A stretch of DNA of 64,000 nt from an uncultured Treponema sp. (GTDB taxonomy: Bacteria > Spirochaetota > Spirochaetia > Treponematales > Treponemataceae): contig ONPD01000004.1 of NCBI GenBank assembly GCA_900319625.1, forward strand, positions 124,001 through 188,000. Direction: 5' to 3'. Numbering within the stretch: position 1 is the stretch's first letter; the number at the start of each line of letters is the position of its first letter. Below are positions 16,535 to 26,491 of this stretch, one piece after another. The notes beneath the pieces are model-generated. The model saw only the letters and a list, made by a program, of their open reading frames with translations, did not search any database and was not told the DNA's origin. The position numbers and the translations under genes were made by a program.

Positions 16535-18985
16535 TTACTTGTTTGTAATGTTGAATGAAAGTACGAACTGGAAGTCGCTGAAATCAGTACCGGTACCACC
16601 CTTGTGCTTTTTCCAGTCAGATGCCTTAACAGGATGCCAGTCGCTGTCAATCTTATACTTCCAGGCAAACAAAAGATGGAGCGGGAACTGAGGAAGAAGG
16701 AAACGGATTCCAGGACCATAGCTGAAATACCAGTCTTCAATTCCCAGGTTAGACATCTGGTTCATATTAGACTTTACAGCAGCCGCATCATAGAAGAAGT
16801 CAATTCCGATGATATTTGGAACAATAGGCATACGCAGTTCAAGGCGGTTAGAAATCATAACCTGACCTTTTGCAGCCTTATAGGCCTCTGTCCATCCACG
16901 GCCGTTGAACATACCATCAATATAAACCTTATTTGAATCAGATACGGCAGAATCCGGAGCCGGGAACAATACTGTAAAGCCTGTATAAGCGGCAAATACC
17001 AGCTTCAATGACCAGGATTCTGTTACGTGCCAGTCCAGAAGCTTCAGGTAGCCTTCAAGCTTTGTATCACTTCTAAGGAAGAATTCCTTTTCAATTCCAG
17101 GAAGAAGTCCGTACCAGGTAAATTTCTGGCTTGCGAACCATCCCTTTGTAGGATCATAGTTAATATCACGGTTATCAACGGAACCACTGATCCAGATACC
17201 ATTCAAGAGACCCCAGCGGTTTGCATACTTTGAAAGTCCCTGGTCAATCGGAACGTTGATATTTTCATCAAAGACATAGTTTGTAATACTGTCTGTAAGA
17301 CCAGTTCCAAGAGAAAGAATAGCATAGTCAAAGGCCCAGCGGCGTCCGAAAGCAGTAGAAAGCGATGCTGACCAGCCTTCGTATTTTGTGTAGTAATAGC
17401 GCTGAGTATAGTCACCGCTTGGAAGCCACATATTTGTAAGAGAATAAGCGCTCTTATGAGAGAAAGAAAGGGATTCCGAGAAGGAAATAGGAAGTTTCCC
17501 AATCCAGCTCTGAGAATAGCCTAAATCAACAGACTGTTCTGAAGCCGAAATTGTTGTTCCGGCAGATACAGTTTTTCCTTCGCCAAAGAGGTTAGAGTTT
17601 TCTACCTTTACAAAAAGTGAAATCGGAATAGGATTGTCAGGGTCAGAAGAACCAGAGAAGGTCATACCAAACTGCAAAGAAGTTGTTGACTGCTCTTCAA
17701 CAGAGAAGACAAGGTCAACAAGATCCTGTTCAGAGCCCTGCTGAGGCTCCGGTACAACACTGGAGAAGTACTGGAGGTTCATAAGGTTACGGAGACCTGA
17801 AATAATCTTATCGCGGCTGAAAATATCACCAGGCTCGATTGGAATTTCACGGCGGATTACATAATCCTTAGTCTTGTTATTTCCCTTGATAATAATATTT
17901 TCGATGTGGGAACGAGGACCTTCCTGAATTGTAACATCATAGGAAATTTCATGAGTTTCAGGGTCTTTAGAAGGAACAGGATAGAACTGGTTAGACATAT
18001 AACCGTTTTCATAATATTTTCCTGTAACACCTGAAAGAATTTCCTGGAATTTTACCTCGTTATAGGTAGAACCCATTTTAAGTTTTGGATTTTTTACAAG
18101 TTCATCATCAGAGAAAACTTCATTTCCGTGCAGACGGATACCTGTATAAGTATACTGGCTTCCTTCCTGCAAAAAGTATGTAATGGCAAGTTCATTTCTC
18201 TGTTTTTTTTCGTTGTAAGATTCTTCAATCTGAACATCAAGAACAGAAGCATCTACATAGCCTTTTTCCTTATAAAAGGCTATAAGAGCCTGCTTATCCT
18301 GTTCAAGTGAAGCCTGCTGGAAAGCGCCGTCCTTAAATGCGCCAACTTCCTTAAGGGAAAGCTTGCTCTTAAGTTTCTTTGCAGAGGCGATTGTATTTCC
18401 TGCAAAATTAATGTGACGGATTACAGTACTTGCACCTTCTGAAATTTTAAATGTGATGATAACTCCGTCGTCAGTTTTCTGAGTTGTATGAGTTACAGAT
18501 GAAGTAGAAAATCCCTTCTGAATATAGTGATTTCTGATTGCTCTTTCGTCGATTAAAACCTTTGATTCAACGTAAACATCACTTGCCTTTAATTTAATCT
18601 GCTCGCGAAGTTCACCATTTCTGATTTTTTTATTACCGATAAAAGTAATCGACTTGATTACAGGACGCTCCTTAACTGTAAAAACAAGAAGAACGTCATT
18701 ATTTGATTTTGAAGCGTGCTTTGCATAAGGTTCAATCTCATCAAATAAATCAAGGGCATAAAGTTTATCAAGGATTTCATTGTAGGTTTCTTCAGTGAAT
18801 GGCTCACCGATAAATGAACTTGTTACACCCGATAACTCAGATTTTTTTACGTTTTTTAATCCGCTGAAATCTATTTTTGTGACAGGCTGATTCCAGAACC
18901 ACTCCCCTTCATCCTCACTCTGTGCAAAAAGAAGACCAGCACAAAGTAAAAGGCACCCAACAAAAGCTGTAAGCTTACGGAACAT
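16535..18985 (-). CDS. bamA: Outer-membrane assembly factor BamA
   Basis: About 816 residues from the ATG at 18985. The frame extends to 19042, but only at 18985 is there both a signal peptide (MFRKLTAFVGCLLLCAGLLFAQ) and a GGGAG ribosome site. Five POTRA-like repeats occupy roughly residues 30-420 (for example KSITFIGNKKIRNGELREQI), followed by a 16-strand-type beta-barrel with the GxxD region and alternating aromatic strands. It folds and inserts outer-membrane proteins. The last strand reads FVLSFNITNK and so does not end in the usual C-terminal aromatic residue. It matches Tp92/TP0326 of T. pallidum in neighbourhood and domain plan. Confidence 0.94.
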   Translation of the reverse strand: MFRKLTAFVGCLLLCAGLLFAQSEDEGEWFWNQPVTKIDFSGLKNVKKSELSGVTSSFIGEPFTEETYNEILDKLYALDLFDEIEPYAKHASKSNNDVLLVFTVKERPVIKSITFIGNKKIRNGELREQIKLKASDVYVESKVLIDERAIRNHYIQKGFSTSSVTHTTQKTDDGVIITFKISEGASTVIRHINFAGNTIASAKKLKSKLSLKEVGAFKDGAFQQASLEQDKQALIAFYKEKGYVDASVLDVQIEESYNEKKQRNELAITYFLQEGSQYTYTGIRLHGNEVFSDDELVKNPKLKMGSTYNEVKFQEILSGVTGKYYENGYMSNQFYPVPSKDPETHEISYDVTIQEGPRSHIENIIIKGNNKTKDYVIRREIPIEPGDIFSRDKIISGLRNLMNLQYFSSVVPEPQQGSEQDLVDLVFSVEEQSTTSLQFGMTFSGSSDPDNPIPISLFVKVENSNLFGEGKTVSAGTTISASEQSVDLGYSQSWIGKLPISFSESLSFSHKSAYSLTNMWLPSGDYTQRYYYTKYEGWSASLSTAFGRRWAFDYAILSLGTGLTDSITNYVFDENINVPIDQGLSKYANRWGLLNGIWISGSVDNRDINYDPTKGWFASQKFTWYGLLPGIEKEFFLRSDTKLEGYLKLLDWHVTESWSLKLVFAAYTGFTVLFPAPDSAVSDSNKVYIDGMFNGRGWTEAYKAAKGQVMISNRLELRMPIVPNIIGIDFFYDAAAVKSNMNQMSNLGIEDWYFSYGPGIRFLLPQFPLHLLFAWKYKIDSDWHPVKASDWKKHKGGTGTDFSDFQFVLSFNITNK

Positions 18986-19038
18986 GAAAAATCTCCCATG
19001 TAGAAACTTTTTTTTTCTACGTTTTTTGCGTCCTAATG

Positions 19039-22000
19039 TCAAAAAGAAAACTTCCAGGAAAGCGTCAACGCGCTGGAAGGTTTATATTGCTGATTCATCA
19101 GGGCTTTAATGTCTGGAGCCACACTCCATCGGATATTAACAAAGGGAGACTCCAGTTCCATACCAACCTCCGGCTGGAAAACAAGATTGCCGCCGGAAGA
19201 AACCAATTCATTATAGGACTGGACTGTATCATCAAGAGAAAGATGAAGCATTGCATCCACATAAATGAAATTGTTCAGGTACTTACCCATATAAACAGTT
19301 GAATTATCCAAAAGGTTACCGATGGCAAAAACTTCTTTTGAAGCAGAAGAGTTTCGGGCCATACTATAATTCACCGTATTCTGCAAAACATTAGTTCTAA
19401 CTGAAAATATATCAAAATTCAGAAGTTCACGCAATGAATTTTCGATTTTACGTCCAAGCGCAGACTGAATTACATAGTCTCCGGCAGACATAATAAAGTT
19501 TGTTGCGCTCAGCCTGTTATTGTTTGAAGAATCCGCAATAACAATCTGCCCCAGAAGGCTGCGGATTTCATTTTCAGATTTAACAGGATCCGATGTAAAA
19601 TGAGGATTCAGATCCTGAAGGTACTGCCTTTCAACACTCATTGAAATCTTTACATTCTGATTTTTATTGTCCCTTTCCCTTGTTTCTGCCCTAAGCGTAA
19701 CTACAGGGTTCATCAGCTCTTCCGGATTAAATTTAATTCTTCCGTTTTTGATGTAAAAGTTTCTGTTCAGGTAGGAAATATCACCGGAACGTACACCTAC
19801 ATCCCCTTCAATCGCATATACCCCGTCCCCGGTGTCAACATTAACACCAAGCTTTGAATCAGGAACAAGAACTGCCCTCAGAAGAGGATCAAGAATAAAG
19901 GTAGCGTGATTTCCAAGACTTATATCCAGGTCTGTACGTATCTGAATTCCAAGACCTTTTTTTTCTTCCTTTTTACTTTTCTTCTTTTTTGGTTTTGCGA
20001 CAACCTTATCCATTGAAGAGGTAAAGGAAGTCTTTTCACCCCTGATAGTGCCTTCTACATCAAGAATGCCCCCTTCAAAAAGAAAATCAAGATCTACATC
20101 GATATCACTTTTTACGACAAAAAGGCCGGCATCAAGTTTTCCGGGAATCATTTGACCATCGATTGAGTTTACATAAACTTCAAGGTGATCAAAACTGAGT
20201 CTGTTCAGGAATACTGTATAAGCAATTGTAAGCTTTGGAGTTCTTTTAAGGTAATAGGGAGCCTTTATAAGGCTGATTTCATTATTTGCGATTTCTATAG
20301 TTGAGTAAGGGGCATTAAGCTTCTGATCTGTAATCAGATTAAAAATAAACTCCGGATTCGTAATAAGAAGAGAACCTGTAAGGTCCGGATCTGCAGAGCT
20401 GCCGGTAAGATTTACATTTCCGGTCATAATTCCGTTTGTATAATTAAAGAAAAAATCAAAATTAAAATAAGAAAAGGCCTGGGCAAGATCTATGTTTATA
20501 TCTGAAATATGGATATCCATATTATCCTTTTTACTTCCGGAAACCTTCAAGCTTGCAAATTTATTATTGTCATAGCTTATGTCCAGGAATTTGTCCTGAG
20601 TATAAAGACCGTAAATTCCAAGATTATCTGAAGTAAAGAAAGAGAAATTATGATTGTCATACATAAGGGAAAGGCTGAAGGGGAATGGCTTTTTGATAAA
20701 AGTTCCGCTGACAAGGCTTGAAGAAAGATTAACCATAAAGGCATCCGGTAAACGTTTTCCCTTAGGAATAACAGGATTTGTAAAGGATAGTTCAAAAGGA
20801 ATCTTTATGCTTTTTCCGATAACGTAAGTTAAAAGTTGACCCTTTGCACTGCCTGTCATCTCGTTTATAGAAAATTCTGCCGAAATATCTGAAATTTCAG
20901 TTTTACCCTTTGTAATATTAAGGTTTTGAATAGACAAATCCCTGTCTTCAAGTATGGCAACTCCATTTGCCTCCATCAATTTTCCGCCCTGCATCATCGA
21001 AAGTCTATCGATATTCAGGGAAACATAAGGGTGATTTGCGGTTCCGCTGGCAAAGAGAGAGCCCGATATATGATTGTTGTCTTTTTTTGCAAAGGCAAAG
21101 TGATTCAGATTAAAATTTACCAGCTGCATCTGCAAATCAAAGTAAATATCGTTTAACAGCATTTCCTTTGAAAGCGGTGCAGAGGACGGGTTTGAGGCAT
21201 TCAGTGAAAGATTAATTGTTTCTTCGGAAAATGAATTATTAAGGTTCATATTTATTCCGACAGAATTAAAAATTTTATTGTTATAATCAAAGGATAAATC
21301 CGCATTTCCTGCCAGGGATGAGAACATATCTGAATATCCGAAGGAATCAAAATGAGCCCCATAACGGGTAATGTTTCCGCCCAAAGTAATTTTTGGTGTT
21401 ACATTATAATTTGCACCTGCCGCTTCAAGTTCAAAATAATTCAGATTGATTTGAGGACCATCAGTATTTGAGTAACTGAGGTCAGACTGGGTAGAAAGAA
21501 CTGCCGTTATGTCATTGTAAAGAAGAGGAAGATTTTCACTGGTAAAGGAACCTGTCAGATTTCCATTTTTAAGAAAATTAAGGGTAAATTCCGTGTTATA
21601 ATCGCCGGAAACATAAATGAAATCCTTCATAAGGGTTCCTGAAAAATGATAAGGTATGCTGCCGTTTGACAGGTCAAGAAGGAAAATCATATTTTTTGCC
21701 TTTCTGTCCACATCAAAGCTGGCACTTGCATTGAGGTTAATTTTTCCAAAAATTGCATTAAATTTATTAACGGTAAGAGACTGCTCATTACCACCGAAGG
21801 AAAGCAAAAGAGAGCGGTTTTCCTTCATAGAATCTGCAACAATGATATAAGGCACATTGTATGAAAGTGATTTGAAATCCGAAGACAGGTACATATCGCC
21901 TGAAAAAACCGTTGTATTCAAGGAAGTTGAGATTTTTCTGATTGTCTGGGACCGCTCTTCATTTAAGAATTCAGCAGAAAAATCCATAATACTGTCCGCA

Positions 22001-23445
22001 AAAAGGTTATGGAACATTACATTTGCTTCTGCGTAACGGTTTTTCGGCAGGAAGCTTCCGTTTAATTTTATTATGCCAGGCTCCCCTTCCATGGCATGTG
22101 CAAAATCCGCCGCTTCAAAATCGTAATAAAGGGAATCTCCGTTCGGAAGCAGATTAAACTGCAGAGAAGCAAGCTGCTTGTCTCCAATACAAAGCTGAGG
22201 AGAAAAAATCATAAATCCTTTTTCAAGGGCATCTATATAAAGCTCGCTTGAAATACTTTTACCGTTCGGGAGAATAAAATATGGAAGGGAGGCTGTTCCT
22301 GAAAGCTTCATATCCTTAAATTCGTAGTTCAGATTTACATCTGCATTGATTCTTTTTCCATCAAGCTTAAAGGTATCAAGTTCAAACTGACTTTCATCAC
22401 CATAAAAAGACCATAGCAGCTCTGCCCCCTCAGGAATAATTGAGGAAGGAATATGAACCCTTGTATCAGAAATGTAATCAATTCCCTTGTCTTCAAAGTT
22501 GAGCTTTACAATTGAGTCAGTTGTTACAAATAAATCATTCAGAACCTTAAGTTTTTTCTTATTTGCATTGCTTTTCAAGGCAGAAAGCGGATAAAAATCC
22601 TTTGTTTTAAATTGAATATTTAAATCCTTTGAATCAAAACGATAGTCCGCGCCAAAAGAAACCGGCAGTTCAGACTGAATCATATGAAGGTCCAGAACTT
22701 TTTCCAAATAAGATATATATAAATTCAGCTTTCGGATTGTATAATCTCCGTTTGTAATTTGCGAAAGTTTTACATATAAAGAAGAGTTATCATAATTTTG
22801 ATTCAGGTTGCCTTCAAAGCTGGAACGGAAATTGATTTTTTGCTTTAAGGACGGCAGCTCAAGCCTTACAAGGGAATTAATTTCAAAATTTAGGGAATTC
22901 TTACTGGAATTAGGCCAGAATAAAAAATCCTTTACATTAATAACTGTTCTAAAGCTCTGATTATCATAATTCAGATTTATATTTTTCAGCTTAACGTTTT
23001 TTGGAAGGAGCTCATTCAAATCTGAAAGCTTAAAAGTTTTTTTAGAGCCGGAGCCCTTTGCAAAATGGTCTTTCAGTTTTACAAGCTCAGTAAGATTAAT
23101 TTCAATACCATCAATAACGATACTTTTAATTCCGTCAGAAATATTTCTGCCAAGCAGCTTAAAAATATTGTAGTTAATGCTGATTTTATTTACCGCAAGA
23201 AGAGTATTATCTTCTCCATCATAAAAGATAATGTTTTGTACAAAGATTTTTGAAAGAATTGAAGGCGATAAATTTTCGTAATTAAAATAAAGCCCTGTTT
23301 TCTCATACAAGTTTGATGAAAGTCCTTTTACCATTTCCTCAGCTCTGGATACAATTTTCCTGTGAAGTGGAATTGTAAGCGCTGTTCCAAGCAGAAAGAG
23401 AAAAATAAAAATGAAGCTTCTAATTTTTAAAAGACTTACCTTCAT
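19039..23445 (-). CDS. tamB: TamB-like translocation/assembly module protein
   Basis: A 1468-residue envelope protein anchored by one N-terminal helix (MKVSLLKIRSFIFIFLFLLG), followed by a very long beta-rich body typical of TamB and AsmA-like bridge proteins, and the conserved C-terminal TamB domain (DUF490), including LGVNVDTGDGVYAIEGDVGVRSG and a final strand LTLSWKFSF. TamB-like proteins span the periplasm and help in outer-membrane protein or lipid transport. A Lys-rich stretch near residues 1150-1165 (KPKKKKSKKEEKK) is unusual. It lies directly upstream of bamA, where tamA would be in proteobacteria, and TamB-BamA pairing without TamA is known for spirochaetes. Confidence 0.9.
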   Translation of the reverse strand: MKVSLLKIRSFIFIFLFLLGTALTIPLHRKIVSRAEEMVKGLSSNLYEKTGLYFNYENLSPSILSKIFVQNIIFYDGEDNTLLAVNKISINYNIFKLLGRNISDGIKSIVIDGIEINLTELVKLKDHFAKGSGSKKTFKLSDLNELLPKNVKLKNINLNYDNQSFRTVINVKDFLFWPNSSKNSLNFEINSLVRLELPSLKQKINFRSSFEGNLNQNYDNSSLYVKLSQITNGDYTIRKLNLYISYLEKVLDLHMIQSELPVSFGADYRFDSKDLNIQFKTKDFYPLSALKSNANKKKLKVLNDLFVTTDSIVKLNFEDKGIDYISDTRVHIPSSIIPEGAELLWSFYGDESQFELDTFKLDGKRINADVNLNYEFKDMKLSGTASLPYFILPNGKSISSELYIDALEKGFMIFSPQLCIGDKQLASLQFNLLPNGDSLYYDFEAADFAHAMEGEPGIIKLNGSFLPKNRYAEANVMFHNLFADSIMDFSAEFLNEERSQTIRKISTSLNTTVFSGDMYLSSDFKSLSYNVPYIIVADSMKENRSLLLSFGGNEQSLTVNKFNAIFGKINLNASASFDVDRKAKNMIFLLDLSNGSIPYHFSGTLMKDFIYVSGDYNTEFTLNFLKNGNLTGSFTSENLPLLYNDITAVLSTQSDLSYSNTDGPQINLNYFELEAAGANYNVTPKITLGGNITRYGAHFDSFGYSDMFSSLAGNADLSFDYNNKIFNSVGINMNLNNSFSEETINLSLNASNPSSAPLSKEMLLNDIYFDLQMQLVNFNLNHFAFAKKDNNHISGSLFASGTANHPYVSLNIDRLSMMQGGKLMEANGVAILEDRDLSIQNLNITKGKTEISDISAEFSINEMTGSAKGQLLTYVIGKSIKIPFELSFTNPVIPKGKRLPDAFMVNLSSSLVSGTFIKKPFPFSLSLMYDNHNFSFFTSDNLGIYGLYTQDKFLDISYDNNKFASLKVSGSKKDNMDIHISDINIDLAQAFSYFNFDFFFNYTNGIMTGNVNLTGSSADPDLTGSLLITNPEFIFNLITDQKLNAPYSTIEIANNEISLIKAPYYLKRTPKLTIAYTVFLNRLSFDHLEVYVNSIDGQMIPGKLDAGLFVVKSDIDVDLDFLFEGGILDVEGTIRGEKTSFTSSMDKVVAKPKKKKSKKEEKKGLGIQIRTDLDISLGNHATFILDPLLRAVLVPDSKLGVNVDTGDGVYAIEGDVGVRSGDISYLNRNFYIKNGRIKFNPEELMNPVVTLRAETRERDNKNQNVKISMSVERQYLQDLNPHFTSDPVKSENEIRSLLGQIVIADSSNNNRLSATNFIMSAGDYVIQSALGRKIENSLRELLNFDIFSVRTNVLQNTVNYSMARNSSASKEVFAIGNLLDNSTVYMGKYLNNFIYVDAMLHLSLDDTVQSYNELVSSGGNLVFQPEVGMELESPFVNIRWSVAPDIKALMNQQYKPSSALTLSWKFSF

Positions 23446-23479
23446 CGTTATAATTATCGGAAGACTTGAATAATACCTT

Positions 23480-23488
23480 ATTATAACA
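23480..23488 (-). promoter_or_regulatory. Extended -10 promoter element before tamB
   Basis: Minus-strand TGTTATAAT (TGn plus perfect TATAAT) lies 35 nt before the tamB ATG. No -35 match is evident, as is usual for extended -10 promoters. It would start the tamB, bamA, skp, mutS, comF string. Consensus match only. Confidence 0.5.
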
Positions 23489-23517
23489 ACTTTAGAAAAG
23501 AAAATCTGAGAGAAAAA

Positions 23518-24132
23518 TTAATAAGTTTTTTCCATTGCATTGAGTTCTGCAATGTTTTTTTCAAGGCGGGAGATTTCGCGGTTAAGCATTTTTTCGTAAT
23601 TCAGCTGACCTGAGATGATCCGCTCACGCTCGTCTTCCCAGTTCTGTTTTGCGGTGATTGTGAGGAAATTAAAGCTTGCGTTGCTTGATTTTTCGCACCA
23701 TACTTTTGCTTCCTGCCAGTAGTAAAGGCCTGCCTTATAGCAGGAAAGAGCCTTTTCCATATTGCGAAGATATTCGTCTTTCCAGGGGGCGTCATAAAAA
23801 TAAATGCATTTTTTGTCGTAGGTGCGTCCAAGCCGCAGATGCTGTTCAATAAGCTTTAAATTTATGTGCATCTGAAAAAGATAGCGGTATTTTTCCCATT
23901 CTTTTTCACTTTCGATTTTAAAATCTGCAAATTGAGGATTACAGAAATCTGCCTGGGCGGCCTTTTCCAGCCAGTAGATATTTTCTATACAGTCATCAGG
24001 GTACTGCTGGTAGTGAACGTGGTAAAGTTTGTACCAGTCCTCCTTGTATTTTACCATGTAGGCATAAGCTTTTTTAGGAGGAATGGCTAATAAAAATGTA
24101 CACAGTAAAATAACAAGGACTGGTCTTTTCAC
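23518..24132 (-). CDS. Exported protein of unknown function
   Basis: A 204-residue protein starting at a GTG (24132), with signal peptide MKRPVLVILLCTFLLAIPPKKAYA. The mature part is helical and rich in Tyr, Trp and Lys, with a pattern of repeated amphipathic helices that could form TPR-like hairpins (EKALSCYKAGLYYWQEAK), and a final coiled coil (NREISRLEKNIAELN). No catalytic motif is visible. It lies 8 nt before tmk in an operon reading away from it. I cannot assign a function. Confidence 0.7.
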   Translation of the reverse strand: MKRPVLVILLCTFLLAIPPKKAYAYMVKYKEDWYKLYHVHYQQYPDDCIENIYWLEKAAQADFCNPQFADFKIESEKEWEKYRYLFQMHINLKLIEQHLRLGRTYDKKCIYFYDAPWKDEYLRNMEKALSCYKAGLYYWQEAKVWCEKSSNASFNFLTITAKQNWEDERERIISGQLNYEKMLNREISRLEKNIAELNAMEKTY

Positions 24133-24139
24133 GATTTAA

Positions 24140-24757
24140 TTATCGGATGATTTTAAGATTGATTAGAGTCTTATAGATAAATTCAGAAATTTCTTCGATT
24201 GATTTTGTAGCATCAATTCTTACGACACTCATACCCTCTTTATTGTCTTCGTATTCAGAAATAACATTTTCGTAAAGGGCGGCTGTCTTTTTCTGATATT
24301 CGATTTTTTCGTAAATTTCTTTTGCCCCTGACCTGCTTTCAACCCTCTTCAATGAAATTTCAGGATTAATTTCAAAGTAAAATAACACTTCCGGAAGAGG
24401 AAATGGCGCATTTACATGGCGGGGAATTTCATTTCCGCAGGTAGCTGACTGATATGCAAGGCTTGAAAAGAAATAGCGGTCGCTTACAACAATTTTTCCG
24501 GCCTTCAAAAACTCTTCTACTCCGCCGTCGCCGTAAAGATGCTCACAGCGGTCAGCGGCAAATAGATAAGCGCTTGTTCTTTCATCAACTTTAAAATCGC
24601 CGGCCAGCATCTGACGCAAAAAACGTCCTGTTGCCCGGTCGGTAGGTTCTGCAGTCGGAATCAGAGTTTTTGGATCTCTTGAACAGAGCTTTTTAATCTG
24701 TGTTGAGGTACCGGCACCGTCGATACCTTCAAAGACTATAAACTTTTTTAACAGCAT
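24140..24757 (-). CDS. tmk: Thymidylate kinase
   Basis: A 205-residue dTMP kinase, which makes dTDP for DNA synthesis. The P-loop FEGIDGAGTSTQ is at about 9-20, the DR(Y/H) motif appears as VVSDRYFFSSLAYQ, and a LID region RVESRSGAKEIYEK follows. The P-loop has GAGTST in place of the GxGKST form: the usual lysine position carries Thr, a variant seen in some TMPK-like proteins. Length and order are otherwise normal. Confidence 0.88.
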   Translation of the reverse strand: MLLKKFIVFEGIDGAGTSTQIKKLCSRDPKTLIPTAEPTDRATGRFLRQMLAGDFKVDERTSAYLFAADRCEHLYGDGGVEEFLKAGKIVVSDRYFFSSLAYQSATCGNEIPRHVNAPFPLPEVLFYFEINPEISLKRVESRSGAKEIYEKIEYQKKTAALYENVISEYEDNKEGMSVVRIDATKSIEEISEFIYKTLINLKIIR

Positions 24758-24792
24758 ATCTAATAAAATTAATCCTCAGTTTAAATTTCTTA

Positions 24793-25215
24793 TTACTGAT
24801 TATCGGATTTTTTTGATACAACGTGAACACGTCCTGATTTTTTTACAGGTGGCTCATATTTTGGATTTTCCTCTGCATTGCGGTCAGATTTGATGTGTAC
24901 AACTTTTTTACCGGCTGCCTTTGCACCAGCTCCGTATTTAGCTTCTTTTGCAGCTTTCTTTTCGCGCATTGCCTTCTGGCGGGCCTTGCGGTCCTTTTCA
25001 ATAAATTCAAGGGATTTTTCCATTCCCTGAAGGAATTTTTGCATATCTTCAGAAAAAACAGCAATCTGGTGGCGGTCAGCTTCAGCGCCGTCACGGCTCT
25101 TGCTCTCTACAATCTGCAAAAATACATCACCTGTACGATTTTCTTTTACATTGAAAAAATAAGAACGGTTATCAAGATAGATCTGAGTAGTAAAAAGTTC
25201 TCCACGTGCTCCCAT
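24793..25215 (-). CDS. PUR-domain nucleic-acid-binding protein (BpuR/DUF3276-like)
   Basis: A small basic protein, about 140 residues from the ATG at 25215; an upstream in-frame ATG at 25221 lies too close to the AAGAGG ribosome site. The N-terminal domain (MGARGELFTTQIYLDNRSYFFNV... about 1-75) matches the PUR-alpha-like single repeat that binds single-stranded DNA or RNA; BpuR of Borrelia is the best-known spirochaete member. The C-terminal half is a disordered Lys/Ala-rich tail, which probably adds non-specific nucleic-acid affinity. Regulatory role inferred from the family. Confidence 0.8.
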   Translation of the reverse strand: MGARGELFTTQIYLDNRSYFFNVKENRTGDVFLQIVESKSRDGAEADRHQIAVFSEDMQKFLQGMEKSLEFIEKDRKARQKAMREKKAAKEAKYGAGAKAAGKKVVHIKSDRNAEENPKYEPPVKKSGRVHVVSKKSDNQ

Positions 25216-25305
25216 ATTCATACCTCTTAAAAAAAATGATTTCAAAAACAAAAGGGATAAAGCCCGAATAAAGAACCTTCCCTTGTAATGTGTTTTATCA
25301 AGATA

Positions 25306-26478
25306 TCACGGATTAAAAGTTTTTGCAATATTTGCCACTTCTTCAAAAAGTTCGTCTACGGCCTTAACAGTCGTAAGGGGGCCAAAACTGAAGCGTACGG
25401 CAGTTTCGCGAAGGCTTGCATCTACGTGCATGGCTTCCAGAACCGGGCGGTTTGCTTTTCTTGAAGAGCAGGCGCTGCCGGTACTTATGTAAAAGCCTTT
25501 CGAATCTAAGGCTCGCAGCATTACGTTTCCCGGAATATTCTGGAAGGCGGCCTGCACAACGTAAGGAGAAAATAAATCAGGCTTTTCAAGGCGAGATGGC
25601 GGAATAATCGTACAGCCCTTGAGCTCAGAAAGTTTTTTTACAAATTCTTCAGTGACTTTTTTCTGCTCATTATAGGAAGAAAGCGCAGGCTGATTACTTT
25701 CCGAAATAAAGTATTTTTCAAGACACTTTCCAAAGGCCAGGGCTCCGAAAACATTTTCTGTTCCGCTTCTGATTCCTTTTTCCTGACCGCCGCCTCTCAA
25801 AAATGAGTCGATTTCGTCTTTGAGGTAAAGGATTCCTATACCACGAGGACCGCAGATTTTATGGGAACTGAAGGCAGCAGAATCTACATCCCAGTCCTTC
25901 AAATCAAAAGGAATCTTTCCGGCTGCCTGAACGCAGTCCACGTGGAATTTTGGCTTTCTCTTTCCTTCCGCCCATTTTTTGATTGCAAGAGAGATTTCTT
26001 TTATTGGCTGAATAACGCCTGTTTCATTATTTACGGCCATAACGCAGACAAGCTGGGTGTCGTTTGTTAAAAGAGATGTTACAGCTTCCGGAGTGATTAC
26101 GCCGTCTTTATCAGCGGGAATATAATTTACCTTCCAGCCGACTTTTTTCATTTTCTCGCCCATTTCACGCAGGGCCGGGTGTTCAATAGAACTTATGAGG
26201 ACAGACCCCTTCTGCATCTTGTTGAGGACAGCAAGCAGCGGCAGGTGGTCACTTTCGGTACCGCCTGAAGTAAAGAAGATATTTGCAGCCTTTACCCCCA
26301 GGGCTTTTGCGCAGGTCTCGCGGGCAGCTTCAAAAAGAGCCTTTGCATTTTTTCCCGCCTGATGAATGCTGGAAGGATTTCCCCAGTCATCAAGGGTAAG
26401 CTCAAGTGCCTCTCTCAGTATTTCTTTATCAGCCGGGCTGGTTGCAGCCCAGTCAAAATAGTGCTCGCTTTCTGTCAT
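25306..26478 (-). CDS. Cysteine desulfurase (NifS/IscS family)
   Basis: A 390-residue PLP enzyme that takes sulfur from cysteine for iron-sulfur clusters and thiolated tRNA. Key parts are the N-terminal YFDWAATSPADKEI, SGGTESD near 71-77, H100, the PLP lysine K207 in SSHKICGPRG, and catalytic C337 in STGSACSSRK. The active-site loop is the group II-like SACSS form. No iscU or thiI gene adjoins it, so its partner is unclear. It stands in a string with aroB and rnhB. Confidence 0.9.
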   Translation of the reverse strand: MTESEHYFDWAATSPADKEILREALELTLDDWGNPSSIHQAGKNAKALFEAARETCAKALGVKAANIFFTSGGTESDHLPLLAVLNKMQKGSVLISSIEHPALREMGEKMKKVGWKVNYIPADKDGVITPEAVTSLLTNDTQLVCVMAVNNETGVIQPIKEISLAIKKWAEGKRKPKFHVDCVQAAGKIPFDLKDWDVDSAAFSSHKICGPRGIGILYLKDEIDSFLRGGGQEKGIRSGTENVFGALAFGKCLEKYFISESNQPALSSYNEQKKVTEEFVKKLSELKGCTIIPPSRLEKPDLFSPYVVQAAFQNIPGNVMLRALDSKGFYISTGSACSSRKANRPVLEAMHVDASLRETAVRFSFGPLTTVKAVDELFEEVANIAKTFNP

Positions 26479-26491
26479 GGTATTTTTCCGC

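Noticed and set aside
18986..19042. N-terminal extension of BamA
   Set aside because: It would place a Lys/Arg-rich stretch before the signal peptide; the ATG at 18985 has a ribosome site and a clean signal peptide.
23446..23517. Terminator between the exported-protein gene and tamB
   Set aside because: No stem followed by a T tract could be found; the gap is better explained by an extended -10 promoter for tamB.
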